DNA from: Pelagibacteraceae bacterium AG-447-E22
GTDB lineage: Bacteria; Pseudomonadota; Alphaproteobacteria; Pelagibacterales; Pelagibacteraceae
DNA: 61,234 nt
NCBI GenBank assembly: GCA_003212295.1
Contig: QCQC01000004.1
Span: 1 to 61,234 of the forward strand
Reading direction: 5' to 3'
Each line of letters starts with the position of its first letter. Positions within the stretch are counted from its first letter, which is position 1. Below are positions 46,655 through 55,532 of this stretch, in pieces. A program made the position numbers and the translations under genes. The notes beneath the pieces were generated by a model, which was not told the DNA's origin, did no database searches, and worked only from the letters and a program-made list of their open reading frames with translations.

Positions 46655-48069
46655 TTAAAGAAATTTTTTACTCGTTCTATTGTTTTTTGGTTTAATATGA
46701 TATCATATTTATTGCTTAATAATAAATCATAAGATTTCAAAATATTTTGTTTTTCATTTGAATTTTGTTTGTTAAAATAGTCTCTAAAAATTTTATCCTC
46801 TAAATTTATTGTTTGTTTCTCAATATTTTTCACTTTTGCTAGATATATATTATTTTTCTCATCATTAATTAATGTAAAAGAATTTATTGGTAATGAATAC
46901 AATAATTCCACTGCATTAATTTCAAATTTTTTATTATCTTTAATAGAGCTTAATTTTATTGAATTTATATTATTTTTTCCAATTTTAAGAAATTCATTGT
47001 CATCAAATTCTCCATTATTAATTTTTTCTAAAAGTTTATTATTATATTCAAATATATTTTTTTGATATAATAACTGAGTAATTTCATCTTTGGTTTCGTT
47101 GTCATTTAGATCTGGTATTCTTTGTTCTATATTATTAATTTTATAAAGTATAAAATTGTTTTCTAACTCAAATATATCAAATTTATTATTTCTTAATTCA
47201 AAAATTTTTTTTTCAATTTCTTTTTTTTTGTTTGAAAATCTAAAATTTTTTATATTTACAGACTCTATATTCAAATCTGACACAATTTGTCTAAATTCTA
47301 TTTCATTAGAAATATCTATTTCAATTTTGTCAATTTTGTCAAAAAATGCTTGATTAAATTCATCTAAACCAACTAAATTTTTTGGATTAAGAATTGCATA
47401 ATCAAAATCCAAATATTCGATTTTTAATTCTTTTTCATTCTCTTTGATAAAATTATTTAAATCATTATCACTAATATTTTCTTTTTTATTATAAAGACCT
47501 TCTAAGTTTATGTATTCAATTTCAATTTTTTTATTTTCTTCTTCAAATAATTTTTTTATTAAGAATGTTGGTGATTTAGTGCCTGCTCCTATGTACTCAA
47601 ATAAATCTTTTTGTAATTCTCTTTTTTTTAATCTTAATTCAAAACCAGGTGCTGTTTGATTGTTTTCTAAAAGAAATTTTTCATACTTTATTCTTTCAAA
47701 ATTACCATTATCATCCAGAAAATTTTTATTTGATTTAATTTCATTTAATAGAGTGTTTTCCGAAATAATGAAATTTATATCTTTAATTTCTAAATCTAAT
47801 AAAGTTTGTGAAATTAAACCTGATAATAATTCTTGAATTATATTATTTTCTAAATTATCTCTCACATATTGTTGAGGAATTTTTGAACTATTTAAATAAT
47901 CAATAAATTCCTGTGTTGATATATTTGTTTTATTAACTCTAGCTAAATTATTAGTGTTACCACCACTAAACATACTGCCCATACCCCAAAAAACAAAAGG
48001 TATAATCATTATAAAAACTAGTAAGCCAGCAAATTTAGTTTTTGCAAAATTTCTAAAACTACCTATCAT
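46651..48069 (-). CDS. SurA N-terminal/PpiD-like membrane-anchored foldase
   Basis: The 472-residue protein has one N-terminal transmembrane helix (about 12-32, after MIGSFRNFAKTKFAGLL) and a large periplasmic part. Residues about 42-160 (ARVNKTNISTQEFIDYL; ISQTLLDLEIKDINFIISE) match the SurA/PpiD chaperone domain. I do not see a good parvulin PPIase active site, so it may act as a chaperone for exported proteins, as E. coli PpiD is thought to. A PpiD-like gene ahead of trpE and divergent from tpiA is a common alphaproteobacterial arrangement, which supports the call more than sequence similarity does. It overlaps trpE by four bases. Confidence 0.8.
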   Translation of the reverse strand: MIGSFRNFAKTKFAGLLVFIMIIPFVFWGMGSMFSGGNTNNLARVNKTNISTQEFIDYLNSSKIPQQYVRDNLENNIIQELLSGLISQTLLDLEIKDINFIISENTLLNEIKSNKNFLDDNGNFERIKYEKFLLENNQTAPGFELRLKKRELQKDLFEYIGAGTKSPTFLIKKLFEEENKKIEIEYINLEGLYNKKENISDNDLNNFIKENEKELKIEYLDFDYAILNPKNLVGLDEFNQAFFDKIDKIEIDISNEIEFRQIVSDLNIESVNIKNFRFSNKKKEIEKKIFELRNNKFDIFELENNFILYKINNIEQRIPDLNDNETKDEITQLLYQKNIFEYNNKLLEKINNGEFDDNEFLKIGKNNINSIKLSSIKDNKKFEINAVELLYSLPINSFTLINDEKNNIYLAKVKNIEKQTINLEDKIFRDYFNKQNSNEKQNILKSYDLLLSNKYDIILNQKTIERVKNFFK

Positions 48070-48084
48070 TACTCTATAAATTTA

Positions 48085-48113
48085 TTGATCTATAAAAAGC
48101 AAAGCTATAGATT
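48085..48113 (+). promoter_or_regulatory. Candidate promoter for tpiA in the divergent gap
   Basis: The 56-base gap between the PpiD-like gene and tpiA must hold divergent promoters. On the plus strand TTGATC (48085-48090) is followed by TATAGA at 48106-48111 (spacing 15) or TAGATT at 48108-48113 (spacing 17). Transcription would begin about 8 bases before the tpiA ATG, giving an almost leaderless message. Confidence 0.4.
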
Positions 48114-48125
48114 AAAATTTAGCAG

Positions 48126-48866
48126 ATGACAAATAAATATATGTATTTTGTAGCTAATTGGAAAATGTTTGGTAACTTAAAGTCAATAAATACATTAGAT
48201 AAAGTTATCAAATTTTCAAAATCTAAAGAAATTAAGAAAGGTAGATTAATTTACTGCCCTCCAAATACTTTAATTGGATCTTTTTATAAAAAATTTCAAA
48301 ATTGCCTAATAGATATAGGTGCACAAAATTGCCATGAGAGTGATCATTATGGATCTCACACAGGCTTTGTGAATTCAAAAATGTTAAAGAGTGTTGGAGC
48401 AAATTACGTAATATTAGGTCATTCTGAAAATAGGAAAAAAGGTGAAAACGACAAATTAATAAATCTTAAAATTAAAAGTGCAATAAATGCTAAACTGAAA
48501 GTAATTTTTTGCATTGGAGAAACATTATCTGAAAAGAAAAAAAGTAAAACGAAATCAATTTTGTCAAAACAAATTAATGTTGGTTTAAATAAAATAAAAA
48601 AAAAATCTAATATATTTATTGCCTATGAACCAGTCTGGTCGATTGGAACTGGTAAAATTCCAAAAAATAAAGATTTAGAAAAAATTGTACAATTTATCAA
48701 AAGTAAATTTAAAGGAAAATCACCAAAAATTTTATATGGTGGATCAGTTAACCCTCAAAATATAAATGATTTAAAAAAGATAAATAATCTTGACGGTTTT
48801 TTAATAGGTGGAGCTTCTCAAAATGCAAAAAAATTTATTGATATAGTTAAAAAAACATATAGTTAA
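48126..48866 (+). CDS. tpiA: Triosephosphate isomerase
   Basis: TpiA interconverts dihydroxyacetone phosphate and glyceraldehyde 3-phosphate. The 246-residue barrel has substrate residues Asn11 and Lys13 (VANWKM), catalytic His99 and Glu168 (IAYEPVWSIGTGK), and the phosphate loop LYGGSVNPQN. Two motifs deviate from the usual: HSENRK instead of HSERR after the catalytic His, and GSHTGFVN where many enzymes have GAFTGEVS. The catalytic residues themselves are intact. An internal ATG at 48141 is an alternative start. secG follows after 5 bases. Confidence 0.95.
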   Translation: MTNKYMYFVANWKMFGNLKSINTLDKVIKFSKSKEIKKGRLIYCPPNTLIGSFYKKFQNCLIDIGAQNCHESDHYGSHTGFVNSKMLKSVGANYVILGHSENRKKGENDKLINLKIKSAINAKLKVIFCIGETLSEKKKSKTKSILSKQINVGLNKIKKKSNIFIAYEPVWSIGTGKIPKNKDLEKIVQFIKSKFKGKSPKILYGGSVNPQNINDLKKINNLDGFLIGGASQNAKKFIDIVKKTYS

Positions 48867-48871
48867 TCCTC

Positions 48872-49174
48872 ATGGAAAACATTTTATTAATCTTTAACAT
48901 CATATTAGCTATAATCTTAGTTTTGTTAGTTTTAATGCAAAAGTCTGAAGGTGGAGCTTTAGGTATAGGTGTTTCCCAAGAAAGTTTTATGTTTTCAAGG
49001 ACTGCAGGTAACTTTATGACCAAAGCAACTGCTATAGTAGCAACATTGTTTATTATCTGTAGTTTGGCATTAACCATCATTTCTAGAGGAGATTTAACTC
49101 CAACCTCATCAGTTTTGGATACTGTAGAGGAAAAAAATGAGGATATGCCTTCTATTCCAGAAAATAATAATTAA
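48872..49174 (+). CDS. secG: Preprotein translocase subunit SecG
   Basis: SecG is the small accessory subunit of the SecYEG channel. The 100-residue protein has two transmembrane helices (about 2-20 and 52-73). Between them are the conserved segments VLMQKSEGGALGIG and FSRTAGNFMTKAT, followed by an acidic C-terminal tail. The location between tpiA and pyrG is the standard alphaproteobacterial context. No special regulation is visible. Confidence 0.93.
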   Translation: MENILLIFNIILAIILVLLVLMQKSEGGALGIGVSQESFMFSRTAGNFMTKATAIVATLFIICSLALTIISRGDLTPTSSVLDTVEEKNEDMPSIPENNN

Positions 49175-49214
49175 TACTTTTCAATTACTTTTTTATTCGC
49201 TATAAGATAATTCC

Positions 49215-50831
49215 ATGGCGCGATTTATTTTTGTCACGGGCGGCGTGGTTTCATCTTTAGGAAAAGGTCTCTCTTCAGCTTCTTTAGCTTATCTCCTGCA
49301 GTCAAGAGGTTACAAAGTAAGATTAAGAAAACTAGATCCATATTTAAATGTTGACCCAGGAACAATGAGCCCATTCCAACATGGTGAAGTTTTTGTAACA
49401 GATGATGGTGCTGAAACAGATTTAGATTTAGGCCATTACGAAAGATTTTCAGGAGTAACTGCAAAAAAGACCGACAACATTACAACAGGAAAAATTTATA
49501 GTGATGTTCTTAAAAAAGAGAGAAAAGGTGAATATTTAGGTAAAACAGTTCAGGTTATTCCGCATATCACAGATAGAATTAAAGAATTTATTAAGCACGA
49601 CACATCAAAAGAAGATTTTGTTATTTGTGAAATTGGAGGAATTGTAGGCGATATAGAAAGCCTTCCATTTGTTGAAGCTATAAGACAGTTTTCTAATGAT
49701 GTTGGAAAAAAAAATACTTTATTCATCCATCTGACATTAGTTCCCTATTTAAGAGCCTCGGATGAAATTAAAACTAAACCTACACAACACTCTGTAAAGG
49801 AATTAAGAAGTATTGGTGTTCAGCCTGATATTATAATTTGTAGATCAGAAAGACCCATCCCTTTAGAACATAGAAAAAAAATATCTTTATTTTGCAATGT
49901 TGATATTGATAATGTGATCGAAACAGTTGATGTTAAAACTATTTATGAAGCACCGATTAGTTTTGCAAGAGAAAAATTAGACGTTCAGGTTTTAAATTAT
50001 TTTAAACTTAAGTCTAAAAAATCTAATAATTTAACACCGTGGAAAAAAATAACTAAAATTGTACTTGATACAAAGAAACAAGTTAACATTGCAATCATAG
50101 GAAAATATGTTGAATTAAAAGATGCTTATAAATCCTTAGATGAGGCACTTACACATGGAGGAATTGCTAATAATCTTAAGGTAAATTTAGTAAGAATTGA
50201 CTCTGAAAAATTAAAATTTTCAGAAATAAAAAGCAATCTTCAAGATGTTTCAGGAATTTTAATACCAGGTGGATTTGGCAAGAGAGGAACCTCAGGAAAA
50301 ATAGAAGCTATTAAATATGCAAGAGTTAATAAAATTCCATTCCTTGGAATTTGCTATGGTATGCAAATGGCTATTATTGAATTCGCGAAAAATCAGCTTA
50401 AAATTAAAAAAGCAACTTCTTCTGAATTTGATAAAACAGGCGTACATATTATTGGGTTAATGAATGAATGGGAAAAAAGTGGAAGAAAAGTTAAAGGCAC
50501 AGACAAAGATCTTGGTGGAACAATGAGACTTGGTTCTTATGATGCAATCTTAAAAGAAAACACAAAGATTAAAAGTATTTATAAATCTAGATTAATCAAA
50601 GAAAGACATAGACATAGATATGAAGTGGATATTTCATTTAAAGAAAAATTTGAAAATAAAGGATTAATATTTTCTGGTTTATCCCCAGATAATAAGCTTC
50701 CAGAGATAATTGAACTTAAAAATCATCCTTGGTTTATAGGAGTTCAATTTCATCCTGAATTTAAATCTAGACCTTTGTCCCCACATCCATTATTCTCATC
50801 TTTTATCAAAGCAGCAAAAAATCATAAATGA
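49215..50831 (+). CDS. pyrG: CTP synthase
   Basis: PyrG aminates UTP to CTP using glutamine. The 538 residues start with [20 protein letters not shown] (the P-loop region of the synthase domain). The C-terminal class I amidotransferase domain has the nucleophile Cys in GICYGMQMA and the His-Glu pair in [11 protein letters not shown]. It begins 40 bases after secG and overlaps kdsA by four bases. The length is normal and no residues are missing. Confidence 0.97.
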   Translation: MARFIFVTGGVVSSLGKGLSSASLAYLLQSRGYKVRLRKLDPYLNVDPGTMSPFQHGEVFVTDDGAETDLDLGHYERFSGVTAKKTDNITTGKIYSDVLKKERKGEYLGKTVQVIPHITDRIKEFIKHDTSKEDFVICEIGGIVGDIESLPFVEAIRQFSNDVGKKNTLFIHLTLVPYLRASDEIKTKPTQHSVKELRSIGVQPDIIICRSERPIPLEHRKKISLFCNVDIDNVIETVDVKTIYEAPISFAREKLDVQVLNYFKLKSKKSNNLTPWKKITKIVLDTKKQVNIAIIGKYVELKDAYKSLDEALTHGGIANNLKVNLVRIDSEKLKFSEIKSNLQDVSGILIPGGFGKRGTSGKIEAIKYARVNKIPFLGICYGMQMAIIEFAKNQLKIKKATSSEFDKTGVHIIGLMNEWEKSGRKVKGTDKDLGGTMRLGSYDAILKENTKIKSIYKSRLIKERHRHRYEVDISFKEKFENKGLIFSGLSPDNKLPEIIELKNHPWFIGVQFHPEFKSRPLSPHPLFSSFIKAAKNHK

Positions 50832-51652
50832 GTGCTATTAAAGTAAACTGTCAAAATATAGAAATTTCAAATAACAATAAGATTTGTATTATTGCGGGTC
50901 CTTGCCAGCTTGAAACTGAACAACATGCTATGGATATGGCGGGAAAAATTAAAGAGGTTACTTCAAAATTTGATTTAGGATTTATATACAAAACTTCATT
51001 TGATAAAGCTAACAGAACAAGTTTAAAAGGAAAAAGAGGAGCAGGCTTGGATGCATCTCTACCAGTTTTTGATAAAATTAAAAAAGAATTAGATGTACCA
51101 ATTCTAACTGATGTTCATAATGCTGAACAATGTAAGATTGTTGCAAATCATGTTGATGTTTTGCAGATACCAGCATTTCTTTGCAGACAAACTGATTTAT
51201 TAATTGCTGCAGCTAAAACTAACAAAATTATAAATGTAAAAAAAGGTCAGTTTCTAGCACCATGGGATATGGTTAATGTAACTAAAAAAATTTCAGAGTC
51301 CGGAAATGATAAAATATTAGTGACCGAAAGGGGGGCAAGTTTTGGCTATAACACTTTAGTATCAGACATGAGATCTTTACCCATTATGGCAAAGAATGGT
51401 TATCCAGTAATTTTTGATGCAACTCACTCAGTACAACAACCAGGGGGTCAAGGTGAAAAGAGTGGAGGCCAAAGAGAGTTTGTTGAATATTTATCAAGAG
51501 CTGCAGTTGCAGTTGGAGTTGCAGGGGTTTTTATTGAAACTCATCAAGATCCAGATAATGCTCCTTCTGATGGACCTAACATGGTTCCATTAAATAAATT
51601 AGAAGATCTTTTGAAACAACTAAACGATATTGACAATCTTATTAAAAATTAA
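50828..51652 (+). CDS. kdsA: 2-dehydro-3-deoxyphosphooctonate aldolase (Kdo-8-phosphate synthase)
   Basis: KdsA condenses PEP with arabinose 5-phosphate to make Kdo-8-phosphate, needed for the inner core of lipopolysaccharide; it complements the lpx genes at 36997-40679. The 274 residues carry [53 protein letters not shown] and [11 protein letters not shown]. It overlaps pyrG by four bases and is followed directly by eno; the PEP-using KdsA beside enolase, which makes PEP, may be convenient but is a common arrangement. Confidence 0.96.
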   Translation: MSAIKVNCQNIEISNNNKICIIAGPCQLETEQHAMDMAGKIKEVTSKFDLGFIYKTSFDKANRTSLKGKRGAGLDASLPVFDKIKKELDVPILTDVHNAEQCKIVANHVDVLQIPAFLCRQTDLLIAAAKTNKIINVKKGQFLAPWDMVNVTKKISESGNDKILVTERGASFGYNTLVSDMRSLPIMAKNGYPVIFDATHSVQQPGGQGEKSGGQREFVEYLSRAAVAVGVAGVFIETHQDPDNAPSDGPNMVPLNKLEDLLKQLNDIDNLIKN

Positions 51653-52909
51653 GTGAGTAAAATTCTTAAAGTTAAAGCAAGACAAGTTTTTGACAGTAGA
51701 GGAAATCCAACTGTTGAAGCAGAAGTTTATGTTAAAAATCAAAGTGCTAAAGCTATATGTCCATCTGGTGCATCTACAGGGACTCATGAAGCACATGAAA
51801 AAAGAGATATTAAAAATAAAAAGTATTTAGGTAAAAGTGTTTTTTCATCAGTCAATTTAATTAACACCAAAATATCAAAAGCACTTAGAAACAAAAATAT
51901 ACATGATCAAGAAAGAATAGATGCAACACTTATTAATTTAGATGGAACAAGACAAAAAATAAAACTAGGCGCTAATACTATTTTAGCTGTATCCATGGCT
52001 GCTAAAAAATTGTCTGCAAAAATTAAAAAAATGCCTCTTTATAAATCTTTTTTTGTAACAAAAAACTTTCAACTTCCTTTCCCATTAATGAATATTATTA
52101 ACGGTGGAGCTCATGCTAATAACGGTCTTAGAATTCAAGAATTTATGATTAGACCAGATAAGGCTAAATCTTTTTCTGAGGCAATGAGAATTTCTTATTT
52201 AGTTATTAAAAACCTAAATAAGCTGATCAAAGCTAAAGGTTTATCAACATCAGTTGGTGATGAAGGTGGATTTGCTCCAATGATTAATAGCAACAATCAA
52301 GCTTTAGATCTGATTGTTTTAGCAATTAAAAAATCTGGATTTAAAAATGGCAAAGATGTTTCAATTTGTTTGGACGTTGCAGCAAATGAATTATTTAAAA
52401 AGGATAAATATTCTATTCATTCAAAAAAATATATTTCAGTAGAAAAATCCATTACTGAATATAAAAAAATGATAAATAAATATAAAATTAAATCTATTGA
52501 GGATCCATTTGCAGAAAATGATTGGACCTCATGGAATAAGTTAATGAAAGCAACTAATAAAATCCAGATAGTTGGAGACGATCTTTATGTAACAAATTTA
52601 GAAAGATTAAAAAAAGGTTTTCTAAACTTATCTTCCAATTCTATTTTAATTAAATTAAATCAAATTGGAACAGTTACTGAAACTCTTGAAGTTATTAAGT
52701 TTGCACAAAATATTGGATTTAAAACAATCATTTCTCACAGATCAGGAGATAGTGAGGATACATTTATAGCTGATTTAGCAGTTGGAACTAACTCCAACCA
52801 AATAAAAACTGGATCTTTAGCCAGATCAGAGAGAGTAGCCAAATATAATCAATTAATACGTATTGAAGAAAAACTTGGAAAAAGAGCAAGAATGAATAAG
52901 ATTCAATAA
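51653..52909 (+). CDS. eno: Enolase
   Basis: Enolase interconverts 2-phosphoglycerate and PEP and is also a usual part of the RNA degradosome in some bacteria. The 418 residues, starting at a GTG codon, include ARQVFDSRGNPTVEAEV, PSGASTGTHEAHEKRD, VGDEGGFAPM, SIEDPFAENDW, GDDLYVTN and SHRSGDSEDTFIADLAVGT. The GTG start immediately after the kdsA stop is the only one that keeps the conserved N-terminus. ftsB overlaps the end by one base. Confidence 0.96.
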   Translation: MSKILKVKARQVFDSRGNPTVEAEVYVKNQSAKAICPSGASTGTHEAHEKRDIKNKKYLGKSVFSSVNLINTKISKALRNKNIHDQERIDATLINLDGTRQKIKLGANTILAVSMAAKKLSAKIKKMPLYKSFFVTKNFQLPFPLMNIINGGAHANNGLRIQEFMIRPDKAKSFSEAMRISYLVIKNLNKLIKAKGLSTSVGDEGGFAPMINSNNQALDLIVLAIKKSGFKNGKDVSICLDVAANELFKKDKYSIHSKKYISVEKSITEYKKMINKYKIKSIEDPFAENDWTSWNKLMKATNKIQIVGDDLYVTNLERLKKGFLNLSSNSILIKLNQIGTVTETLEVIKFAQNIGFKTIISHRSGDSEDTFIADLAVGTNSNQIKTGSLARSERVAKYNQLIRIEEKLGKRARMNKIQ

Positions 52910-53208
52910 TGCTCAAAAGATTAAAAAAAAACTATTTTTTATTAATTTCAACTTTTTTGATTTTGTATTTCTTTTTTAATCTTTTATCAGGTCAAAGAGG
53001 CCTTATTTCATATTTTGAAAAAAAACAAACTTTAGAAAGTCTCCAAAATGAAGAAATTTTGATAATTAACCAAATAAATGACTTGGATTTTAAAAATTCA
53101 TTATTAAGTGACAATCTAAATCTTGATTATATTGAAACTTTAATTAGAGAAAGATTTTTATTTGGAAAAAAAAGTGAAAAAATTTATATAATTAAAAATA
53201 ATGAGTGA
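52909..53208 (+). CDS. ftsB: Septum formation initiator FtsB/DivIC family protein
   Basis: This is a small bitopic membrane protein of the FtsB/DivIC family, which links divisome proteins FtsL and FtsQ. The 99 residues show a short cytoplasmic N-terminus, one transmembrane helix (about 10-28), a short coiled-coil region (about 33-60) and a C-terminal stretch [20 protein letters not shown] that matches the family ending. Its place directly after eno is typical. Family similarity is low outside these features, so the call leans on architecture and context. Confidence 0.82.
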   Translation: MLKRLKKNYFLLISTFLILYFFFNLLSGQRGLISYFEKKQTLESLQNEEILIINQINDLDFKNSLLSDNLNLDYIETLIRERFLFGKKSEKIYIIKNNE

Positions 53209-54133
53209 AAAAATTAGACCTAGACATCCTGAAAAAGTAAAGAATCCAATTAGTCCAATAAAAAAAAAACCTGATTGGATTAGATCAAAGTTAAGCAACA
53301 GTAAGGAATTTTTTTTAACAAAAACTATTGTAAATAAAAATAATCTTGTGACAGTTTGTCAGGAGGCTAATTGCCCAAATATAACTGAGTGTTGGAGCAA
53401 AAGACATGCAACATTCATGATAATGGGAGATACATGCACAAGAGCATGTGCTTTTTGTGATGTTAAAACAGGTAAGCCAGGCAAACTAGATGAACTTGAG
53501 CCAATAAAGATTTCTCAAGCCGTTAAAAAATTAGATTTAAAGCATGTTGTAATTACTTCGGTAGATAGAGATGATTTAGATGATGGTGGTTCAAATCATT
53601 TCTATGAAGTAATAAATCAAATTAGAAAAACCAATCCTAAAACAACTATAGAAGTTTTAACACCGGATTTTTTAAGAAAAGGAGATTCTTATAAAAAAGT
53701 ATTAGAGGCTAATCCTGATGTTTTTAATCATAACATTGAGACTGTGCCTAGTCTTTATTTAAAAGTTAGACCTGGTTCAAGATATTTTGCTTCTCTTGAA
53801 CTTTTAAAAAATGCAAAAAAAATTAATAAAAAAGTTTTCACTAAATCAGGAATAATGGTTGGATTAGGTGAAAGCAGAGATGAAATTTTACAAGTAATGG
53901 ATGATTTAAAATCTGCTGATGTGGATTTTTTAACTATTGGACAGTATCTTCAACCATCTGTAAAACATTTTCCTTTAGATAGATATTACACTCCTGAAGA
54001 ATTTGAAGATTTAGGAGATATTGCAAAATCTAAAGGATTTTTATTAGTTTCTTCATCTCCTTTAACAAGATCTTCATATCATGCAGACGAAGATTTTGCT
54101 AAACTCCAACAAAATAGAATAAACCGCCATTAA
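53201..54133 (+). CDS. lipA: Lipoyl synthase
   Basis: LipA inserts two sulfurs into octanoyl groups on lipoyl domains of 2-oxoacid dehydrogenases and the glycine cleavage system. The 310 residues have the auxiliary-cluster Cys motif [12 protein letters not shown], the radical SAM motif [10 protein letters not shown], and the C-terminal Ser region [12 protein letters not shown] that contributes the auxiliary cluster ligand. It overlaps ftsB by 8 bases. In many alphaproteobacteria the pdhABC-lpd genes separate ftsB and lipA; here they are missing from this place. Confidence 0.97.
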   Translation: MSEKIRPRHPEKVKNPISPIKKKPDWIRSKLSNSKEFFLTKTIVNKNNLVTVCQEANCPNITECWSKRHATFMIMGDTCTRACAFCDVKTGKPGKLDELEPIKISQAVKKLDLKHVVITSVDRDDLDDGGSNHFYEVINQIRKTNPKTTIEVLTPDFLRKGDSYKKVLEANPDVFNHNIETVPSLYLKVRPGSRYFASLELLKNAKKINKKVFTKSGIMVGLGESRDEILQVMDDLKSADVDFLTIGQYLQPSVKHFPLDRYYTPEEFEDLGDIAKSKGFLLVSSSPLTRSSYHADEDFAKLQQNRINRH

Positions 54134-54591
54134 TGCCAAAAGCATCAGTTAAGCGATTAATTGAATGTAAAAAAAAGGATTTAATCGAATTAGTTTTGGA
54201 TATTGAAAAATATCCAGAATTTGTCCCATTTTGTTTTGATGCAAAAATATACGAAAATAAAAATAAAGGTGATTTAACAAAAATAATAGCAGATTTAACA
54301 ATTGGTAAGGGTCCTTTTAAAGATACTTATAAAAGTGATGTCGTCTTTAATAAAAAGACAGACTCCATATTTGTTAAAAACATAGAAGGACCTTTAAATC
54401 ATCTTTCAAATAATTGGATATTTCTTGATAAAAAAAATGGAATTACAGAAGTTACTTTTGATATTGATTTTGAAATTAAAAATAAATTTTTAAATTCTTT
54501 AATGGTCATTTCTTTTCAATTTGGTTTAGAAAAAATCGCTGATGCTTTTCAGAAAAGGGCTGAAGAGTTATTTGGCAATTCTAAGAATTAA
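54133..54591 (+). CDS. Coq10/RatA-type START-domain protein
   Basis: The 152-residue protein belongs to the polyketide cyclase/START family that includes Coq10, a ubiquinone-binding protein needed for respiration, and E. coli RatA. Marks are LVLDIEKYPEFVPFC, the central beta strands ADLTIGKGPFKDTYKSDV and the C-terminal helix FQKRAEELFG. Its place after lipA and the abundant complex I genes favour a Coq10-like role in quinone handling, but the sequence alone does not decide this. Its last 24 bases overlap the convergent CinA-family gene. Confidence 0.85.
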   Translation: MPKASVKRLIECKKKDLIELVLDIEKYPEFVPFCFDAKIYENKNKGDLTKIIADLTIGKGPFKDTYKSDVVFNKKTDSIFVKNIEGPLNHLSNNWIFLDKKNGITEVTFDIDFEIKNKFLNSLMVISFQFGLEKIADAFQKRAEELFGNSKN

Positions 54592-55029
54592 GTTTAAAGC
54601 CTTTTTAACAGCAGCTTTCTGTATAGATGATCTTTTTTTATCTTTAAATAAGCACTTATTTATATGTATTTTTTTACCTCTTTTAACTCCAATATAAACC
54701 AAACCTATAGGTTTTTGTTTAGTACCACCTTTAGGTCCTGCAATACCAGTTATTGAAACACTGATATTAGCTTTAGATATTTTAGATAAATTTTTAACCA
54801 TTGCATAACAACATTCATGACTTACAGCACCATATTTTGTTATGATATTTTTATTTATTTTTAAAAATTTTATTTTTGCTTGATTTGAATAGGTAATAAG
54901 ACCTAAATTAAATACTTTTGATGCACCACTAATTGAAGTAATAGTGCTAGCTAGCAATCCTCCTGTACATGATTCAGCAAATGAAATTCGAAGTTTTTTT
55001 TTAATTAGTATTCTTATTAAGGATTTCAT
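54568..55029 (-). CDS. CinA-family nicotinamide-nucleotide amidohydrolase (stand-alone C-terminal domain)
   Basis: This corresponds to the C-terminal domain of CinA, known in stand-alone form (PncC) as an NMN deamidase that recycles nicotinamide mononucleotide into NAD synthesis. From ATG at 55029 it has 153 residues with FAESCTGGLLASTITSISGA, SHECCYAMV and SVTGIAGP-like SITGIAGPKGGTKQKPIGLV. The frame is open 22 codons further, but that stretch lies within pgpA and is not family-like. The start overlaps the pgpA stop by one base and the tail overlaps the Coq10-like gene by 24 bases. Confidence 0.9.
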   Translation of the reverse strand: MKSLIRILIKKKLRISFAESCTGGLLASTITSISGASKVFNLGLITYSNQAKIKFLKINKNIITKYGAVSHECCYAMVKNLSKISKANISVSITGIAGPKGGTKQKPIGLVYIGVKRGKKIHINKCLFKDKKRSSIQKAAVKKALNLILRIAK

Positions 55030-55532
55030 TAGATTAAATAACTGCCTAAAACCATAAAACAAATTAAAGATAAAACAACATAAAAACCAGCACAAACATC
55101 ATCCATGATTACCCCAAAACTATTTTTAAAATTTTTATCAAAATAACTTACTGGAAATGGTTTTGCTATATCAAAAAATCTAAATAATATAAAACAAAGA
55201 CCATAAAAAATTATTGCTTCATCAGATGATTTTTCTGTTCCATGTGAAATTTCATAAAGATAAACCGGTATAGATTGACCAATGAATTCATCAATAATTA
55301 CTTCTTTTGGGTCTTTGTTTTCACTATCTTTAATATGATTAGCAACTGCTAAAAAAGAAAAAATAAAAATAATGATTAAAAATATTAATACTGAGTTTGA
55401 AGATAAATTTAATATATGGAAAAAAATATAAAGAATAATTATTGTGGCTAATGATCCGAAAGTTCCAGGTATTTTTGGAATTTTTCCTAAACCAAACATT
55501 GTGACAAATAATGTGTTTAAAGATTTAATCAT
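55029..55532 (-). CDS. pgpA: Phosphatidylglycerophosphatase A
   Basis: PgpA dephosphorylates phosphatidylglycerol phosphate to phosphatidylglycerol in the inner membrane. The 167-residue protein has several transmembrane helices, the N-terminal motif GLGKIPKIPGTFGSLATI, the acidic VIIDEFIGQSIPVYL and the C-terminal FRFFDIAKPFPVSYFDKN with GVIMDDVCAGFY, all typical of the PgpA family. It overlaps ispDF by 8 bases upstream and the CinA-type gene by one base downstream. Confidence 0.94.
   Translation of the reverse strand: MIKSLNTLFVTMFGLGKIPKIPGTFGSLATIIILYIFFHILNLSSNSVLIFLIIIFIFSFLAVANHIKDSENKDPKEVIIDEFIGQSIPVYLYEISHGTEKSSDEAIIFYGLCFILFRFFDIAKPFPVSYFDKNFKNSFGVIMDDVCAGFYVVLSLICFMVLGSYLI

Noticed and set aside
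45197-46660. Tryptophan leader peptide or attenuator before trpE
   Set aside because: trpE overlaps the upstream PpiD-like gene by four bases, so there is no leader region.
48847-49080. Antisense ORF across secG
   Set aside because: secG is well supported on the plus strand, and the opposite frame has no recognisable features.
55030-55095. Longer CinA-type protein starting at 55095
   Set aside because: The extra 22 residues overlap pgpA and are Cys/Phe-rich and unlike the family; the ATG at 55029 gives the normal domain start.
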